Shown here piece after piece: positions 61,294 to 64,000 of a stretch of 64,000 nt of DNA. The notes under the pieces were generated by a model, which made no database searches, was not told the DNA's origin, and saw nothing but the letters and a program-made list of their open reading frames with translations. Source of the DNA: an uncultured bacterium (lineage in GTDB: Bacteria; Bacillota; Clostridia; Lachnospirales; Lachnospiraceae); NCBI GenBank assembly GCA_947381965.1, contig CANCXX010000013.1, forward strand, positions 31,283 to 95,282, given 5' to 3'. A program made the translations under genes and the position numbers. Every line of letters starts with the position of its first letter. Positions within the stretch are counted from its first letter, which is position 1.

Positions 61294-62523
61294 ATGAGTG
61301 AAATGAAAAAATTTGTGATTAATTGTGAAGTATGTGATGCAAGAAAGGTTCAGGAGGAGAGCTTATCAGACTATGAGAGGATTATAATCAATTCGGAAGT
61401 GCTTCTGGTGGATGACCGGAGCCGGGAGATTCTTAACAGGCTGCCGATAGTAAACAACACGGAAAGTACACTGGACGCTGGAGGGGAAGTTCCGGTTATG
61501 GTTATTAATGGCGATTACGAACTGAAAGAAAGCATGTTTCTGGGAGAAAATGCAGTTATCTGTGTAAACGGCGGAGTCAGGATTTGCAAAGGGGCAGGGA
61601 AAATATTGGATAAGCTGTTAAAAATATGTGTAAATGGCTGCTTAACCTACACAGAAGGTGAAGCTTTTTCCATGGATAAACTGATAATAAATGGAAGTGT
61701 GGATTGTATTCCGGGTGGATATAAAGAAATGGAGCCGGTGTTTACCATTGACAAATATTTTCCCATCCGGGCATGTCAGAATGGAAAATACTATGTGGAA
61801 AAAGAAGTGAAACTTATAGATGCTGAAGTGGATATTAAGACCCTTGCGTCAAAAAATCCTCATTTTATTACAGGCTCCATTTTGTTAAGGGAAGAGTTAC
61901 TGGCAGATGCTGTCGGTATGTTTGATGAAAATACAGCAATGGAAGTGGTGCCTTCAGGATATGGGTATGTTGACCAGGATACGGTGCTTAGTGACGAGCT
62001 TCTTAGAAGATATGGAAACCGGCTGTATATAGACGGAAACCTGACATTGGAAGAGGGCAGCGAGGCATGTCTGGGAAAGCTGGTAGAGCTTAATGTGCGG
62101 GGAAATGTTTATCTTATGAAAAAACAGGAGGAAGCCTTTGGCAGAATAAACGCCACATATCAGAAGCTGGTTTTTGTAAAAGGGCGGCATGTGTCCAATA
62201 AAACCTTAGTGACCGTTGACCAGACGATGTTGGATGTATCCGCAGACGGAATACAAATTGAAAACTGTGCCAAGGTGTATATAAAAGAGGATGTGAAAAT
62301 GGAGTCTGCATTGGAAAGACTGGTGATTGAAAACTGTGCCTGTGTCTACTGCAGTCCGGCGCAAAAAAGCACTTTGGAACTGATTTGCAGCAATGTGGCT
62401 AAGATTACGGACAGTGAAGATACAGAGGATAAAAAGGAAACGGAAAAGAAAGAAAAATTTTTAGACATGTTTAAAATATCAGGGGAAGATAAGATTGTAA
62501 ATGCAGAGACTTATATTTTGTAA
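61294..62523 (+). CDS. Uncharacterised repeat (beta-solenoid-like) protein
   Basis: A 409-residue protein with recurrent [IV]x[ND]G-like rungs: MVINGDYEL, ICVNGGVRI, ICVNGCLTY, LIINGSVDC, LYIDGNLTL, LNVRGNVYL, with hydrophobic strands between, which suggests a right-handed beta-solenoid related in form to bactofilins. Many cysteines occur (VINCEVCDA, ENCACVYCS). There is no signal peptide or membrane segment, and the end is lysine/glutamate-rich. ATG 61294 follows AAGGAG. It lies between the ECF sigma gene and a protease-like gene, overlapping the latter by 23 bases. Not a family I recognise. Confidence 0.78.
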   Translation: MSEMKKFVINCEVCDARKVQEESLSDYERIIINSEVLLVDDRSREILNRLPIVNNTESTLDAGGEVPVMVINGDYELKESMFLGENAVICVNGGVRICKGAGKILDKLLKICVNGCLTYTEGEAFSMDKLIINGSVDCIPGGYKEMEPVFTIDKYFPIRACQNGKYYVEKEVKLIDAEVDIKTLASKNPHFITGSILLREELLADAVGMFDENTAMEVVPSGYGYVDQDTVLSDELLRRYGNRLYIDGNLTLEEGSEACLGKLVELNVRGNVYLMKKQEEAFGRINATYQKLVFVKGRHVSNKTLVTVDQTMLDVSADGIQIENCAKVYIKEDVKMESALERLVIENCACVYCSPAQKSTLELICSNVAKITDSEDTEDKKETEKKEKFLDMFKISGEDKIVNAETYIL

Positions 62524-63319
62524 AGCGGTTTGCCGTCTTGCTATGGCGGTGGCGGCAATAGTAATTATGAAGCCTGTGCCGGGAAGGGAGGTTTATGGGG
62601 CAGGGGCGTTGATTCAGACTACCACATTTGAAGAGGATTACAAAGCCCTTACCCGTTTGGGACTTGCCCTTACCCCGCTGCTTTTGGAAGAAAACCCGGC
62701 GCAGGCTTTTGATAATATTTTATGCAGCTGTGTGCGAATTCAGGCGAATGGATATTATGGCAGCGGAAGTATTTTTCAAATGCTGGAGGATGAAATTATC
62801 ATTGTGACTAACCGCCATGTTCTCCAGTACTGGGAAGAAGACAGCTATGTCACTTTTTTTAACGGAGCTGTAAGTCCGGCAGTTTTGCTGGGAACTTCGA
62901 AGGAGGCTGATGTAGGTTTTATCAGTGTACCTGCAGGGAGATTTACTTGGGAGGAGCTTTTAGCGTTTCGCAATATACGGATTCCTTCGAAGGCAGATAA
63001 AGAAGGGATGAGAGAAAATCCGGTGGAGGGGGAAAAAATTTTTCTTGTAAATATGGCAGAAAATCCAAAGCGGCCTTTAAAGGAAGAGGGGGAAATTATT
63101 TCCCCTCTGGTTTATATGGAAGAATTTCAGATGGAAATGCTTTATGGAAAGGGAAACGCCGTGCCGGGAATGTCCGGCAGCGGTGTTTTTGACGGTTATG
63201 GACAGTACCTTGGTATGCTGACAGGAGGAAATCTGACCGGAGAAATTGCGGCAGTGCCGGTAAAAGTAATAGAAAAGGAGTATGAGAAATATATGTCTGT
63301 ACAAAAAACCAGCCCATAA
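62501..63319 (+). CDS. Trypsin-like serine protease, secreted or membrane-anchored
   Basis: A 272-residue protein with an N-terminal hydrophobic signal or anchor (about 8-24). The chymotrypsin-fold triad is recognisable: H in VTNRHVL, D in EADVGFISV and S in GMSGSGVFD. The start ATG 62501 lies within the end of the preceding gene, in another frame. The last codons overlap the terminator of the convergent rpsT gene. It is probably an extracytoplasmic protease of the ECF sigma operon. Confidence 0.85.
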   Translation: MQRLIFCKAVCRLAMAVAAIVIMKPVPGREVYGAGALIQTTTFEEDYKALTRLGLALTPLLLEENPAQAFDNILCSCVRIQANGYYGSGSIFQMLEDEIIIVTNRHVLQYWEEDSYVTFFNGAVSPAVLLGTSKEADVGFISVPAGRFTWEELLAFRNIRIPSKADKEGMRENPVEGEKIFLVNMAENPKRPLKEEGEIISPLVYMEEFQMEMLYGKGNAVPGMSGSGVFDGYGQYLGMLTGGNLTGEIAAVPVKVIEKEYEKYMSVQKTSP

Positions 63320-63332
63320 TTTATGGGCTGGT
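63302..63332 (-). terminator. rpsT terminator inside the protease 3' end
   Basis: ACCAGCCCATAA (63308-63319) pairs perfectly with TTATGGGCTGGT (63321-63332). Reading leftward, the hairpin is followed by TTTTTTG, so it ends rpsT transcription. It overlaps the final codons and stop of the convergent protease gene. Confidence 0.85.
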
Positions 63333-63361
63333 GAAGTAATCCATATAATATAATTAACAAA

Positions 63362-63625
63362 TTAAGCCATTTTGTTGACAGCTTTTGCTAAACGGGACAC
63401 TTTTCTGGAAGCTGTGTTTTTATGATAAACACCTTTGGTTGCAGCCTTATCAATAGTAGCTGTTGCAGCAACTAAAGCTTTGGCAGCTGCATCTTTGTCA
63501 TTTGCTTCGATAGCAGCAGTTACCTTTTTGATAGCTGTCTTAACGCCAGACCTAATTGACTTATTTCTTTCAGCTCTGGTTTTATTTACTAAAATTCTCT
63601 TCTTTGCAGATTTAATGTTAGCCAC
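63362..63625 (-). CDS. rpsT: 30S ribosomal protein S20
   Basis: An 87-residue basic protein that binds 16S rRNA. MANIKSAKKRILVNKT is the family N-terminus, and lysine/alanine-rich helices follow to SRLAKAVNKMA. The GTG start at 63625 is 8 bases after AGGAGG; an upstream ATG in frame would add MYI and lacks the site. It is divergent from gpr, a standard clostridial arrangement. Confidence 0.96.
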   Translation of the reverse strand: MANIKSAKKRILVNKTRAERNKSIRSGVKTAIKKVTAAIEANDKDAAAKALVAATATIDKAATKGVYHKNTASRKVSRLAKAVNKMA

Positions 63626-63715
63626 GATGTACACCTCCTCTTCAAATCATCAGTTATATGAAATGTTTCATTAAAGCCGGAGACACGGACGTCTTAATGT
63701 AAACACACGCATATT

Positions 63716-63744
63716 ATTTTAGCCGCAAAAAGAATATCTGTCAA
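63716..63744 (-). promoter_or_regulatory. rpsT promoter
   Basis: On the minus strand a perfect TTGACA (63744-63739) and TAAAAT (63721-63716) are 17 bases apart. The leader of about 85 bases to the GTG contains a short self-complementary segment GACGTCCGTGTC, and could be a site of S20 autoregulation. Confidence 0.75.
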
Positions 63745-63812
63745 TACATAATTGGAGAATAATTGGAAATTATTATTGAAAAACCAAGAATAAATAAAAG
63801 TACGGAGGAGAT

Positions 63813-64000
63813 ATGAGCGGTATTAAGGTAAGGACGGATTTGGCTCTTGAGGTTCGGGAAAATATGGAAGAAAATGCCAGGGACTGCAGGGGCGTTTCGG
63901 TGGAAGAAGAGTATAAGGAGGAAAGTGAACTCAGGATTACCAAAGCGGGAGTTCAACAGTTAAATAAAAGAAAACTTGCCACAGGCCGCATAAAGCCTGT
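63813..64000 (+). CDS. gpr: GPR germination endopeptidase, N-terminal part
   Basis: The first 62 codons of the protease that degrades small acid-soluble spore proteins during germination; the gene runs off the window end. VRTDLALEVRENM is the conserved N-terminus around the propeptide processing region. ATG 63813 follows CGGAGGAG. Its presence implies a spore-forming lineage. Confidence 0.9.
   Translation, partial: MSGIKVRTDLALEVRENMEENARDCRGVSVEEEYKEESELRITKAGVQQLNKRKLATGRIKP

Noticed and set aside
1-64000. CRISPR arrays, prophage, integrases or transposase genes
   Set aside because: No regularly spaced repeats, phage structural genes or recombinase motifs were found on either strand; the mobile sequences seen are all non-coding.

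Overview
The window looks like a chromosomal segment of a spore-forming, moderately AT-rich Clostridia species, most likely a gut Lachnospiraceae. The clues are a gpr germination protease divergent from rpsT, the clostridial single-chain PurL, DUF3048 and DUF6320 type proteins, GHKL/LytTR signalling, a dnaG-rpoD-trmK block, and strong AGGAGG ribosome binding sites with some GTG and TTG starts. No prophage, CRISPR array or transposase gene is visible. Three different non-coding, transposon-like elements (four copies) are present.

Layout. 1-2.0 kb: bioD-bioA (biotin). 2.1-7.2 kb: one tight run with an IbrA/IbrB-type pair (PAPS-reductase-like plus ParB-like), endonuclease IV, a MATE transporter and an OGG-type DNA glycosylase. 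7.2-9.2 kb: a yybP-ykoY-like Mn2+ riboswitch with its own promoter and terminator, ahead of a Na/Pi-cotransporter-like protein. 9.2-12.5 kb: a lipoprotein, a CPCC protein, and a MarR regulator with twin operators plus a MATE exporter. 12.6-17.5 kb: a TA-flanked palindromic element, a CPBP membrane protease, an AAA/PD-(D/E)XK protein coupled to a metallo-beta-lactamase lipoprotein, and an ArAE exporter. 17.5-23.3 kb: a LytTR/GHKL two-component pair, a 9-bp direct repeat with 12-bp spacing, and two ABC half-exporters. 23.3-29.3 kb: an oligopeptide/nickel-type ABC importer bracketed by two inverted, nearly identical 146-bp elements, each with an 8-bp target duplication.

29.4-43.7 kb: DHH phosphatase, TfoX C-terminal-like protein, a HelD helicase fused to a GH31-like N-terminal domain, Rel, a glyoxalase-II-like hydrolase, a DUF3048 lipoprotein, tRNA-Trp, two unknown proteins, and TetR followed by an intact and a degenerate M14-type zinc hydrolase. 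43.8-53.6 kb: purL, an orphan VanR/VanS-like pair, a third element in a 5' leader, and a DUF6320/acyltransferase/esterase cluster. 53.6-64 kb: housekeeping (dgt, dnaG, rpoD, trmK, a TGS-nucleoside kinase, rnpB), then an ECF sigma factor / repeat protein / trypsin-like protease operon, rpsT and the start of gpr.

The observations I rate highest are the HelD-GH31 fusion, the 146-bp element pair (one copy supplies the C-terminus and stop codon of a permease), the IbrAB/base-excision-repair operon with paired palindromes upstream, the LytTR-type repeat, the Mn2+ riboswitch/Na-Pi pairing, and the active plus degenerate M14 pair. All family assignments come from motif recognition by eye, with no database search.
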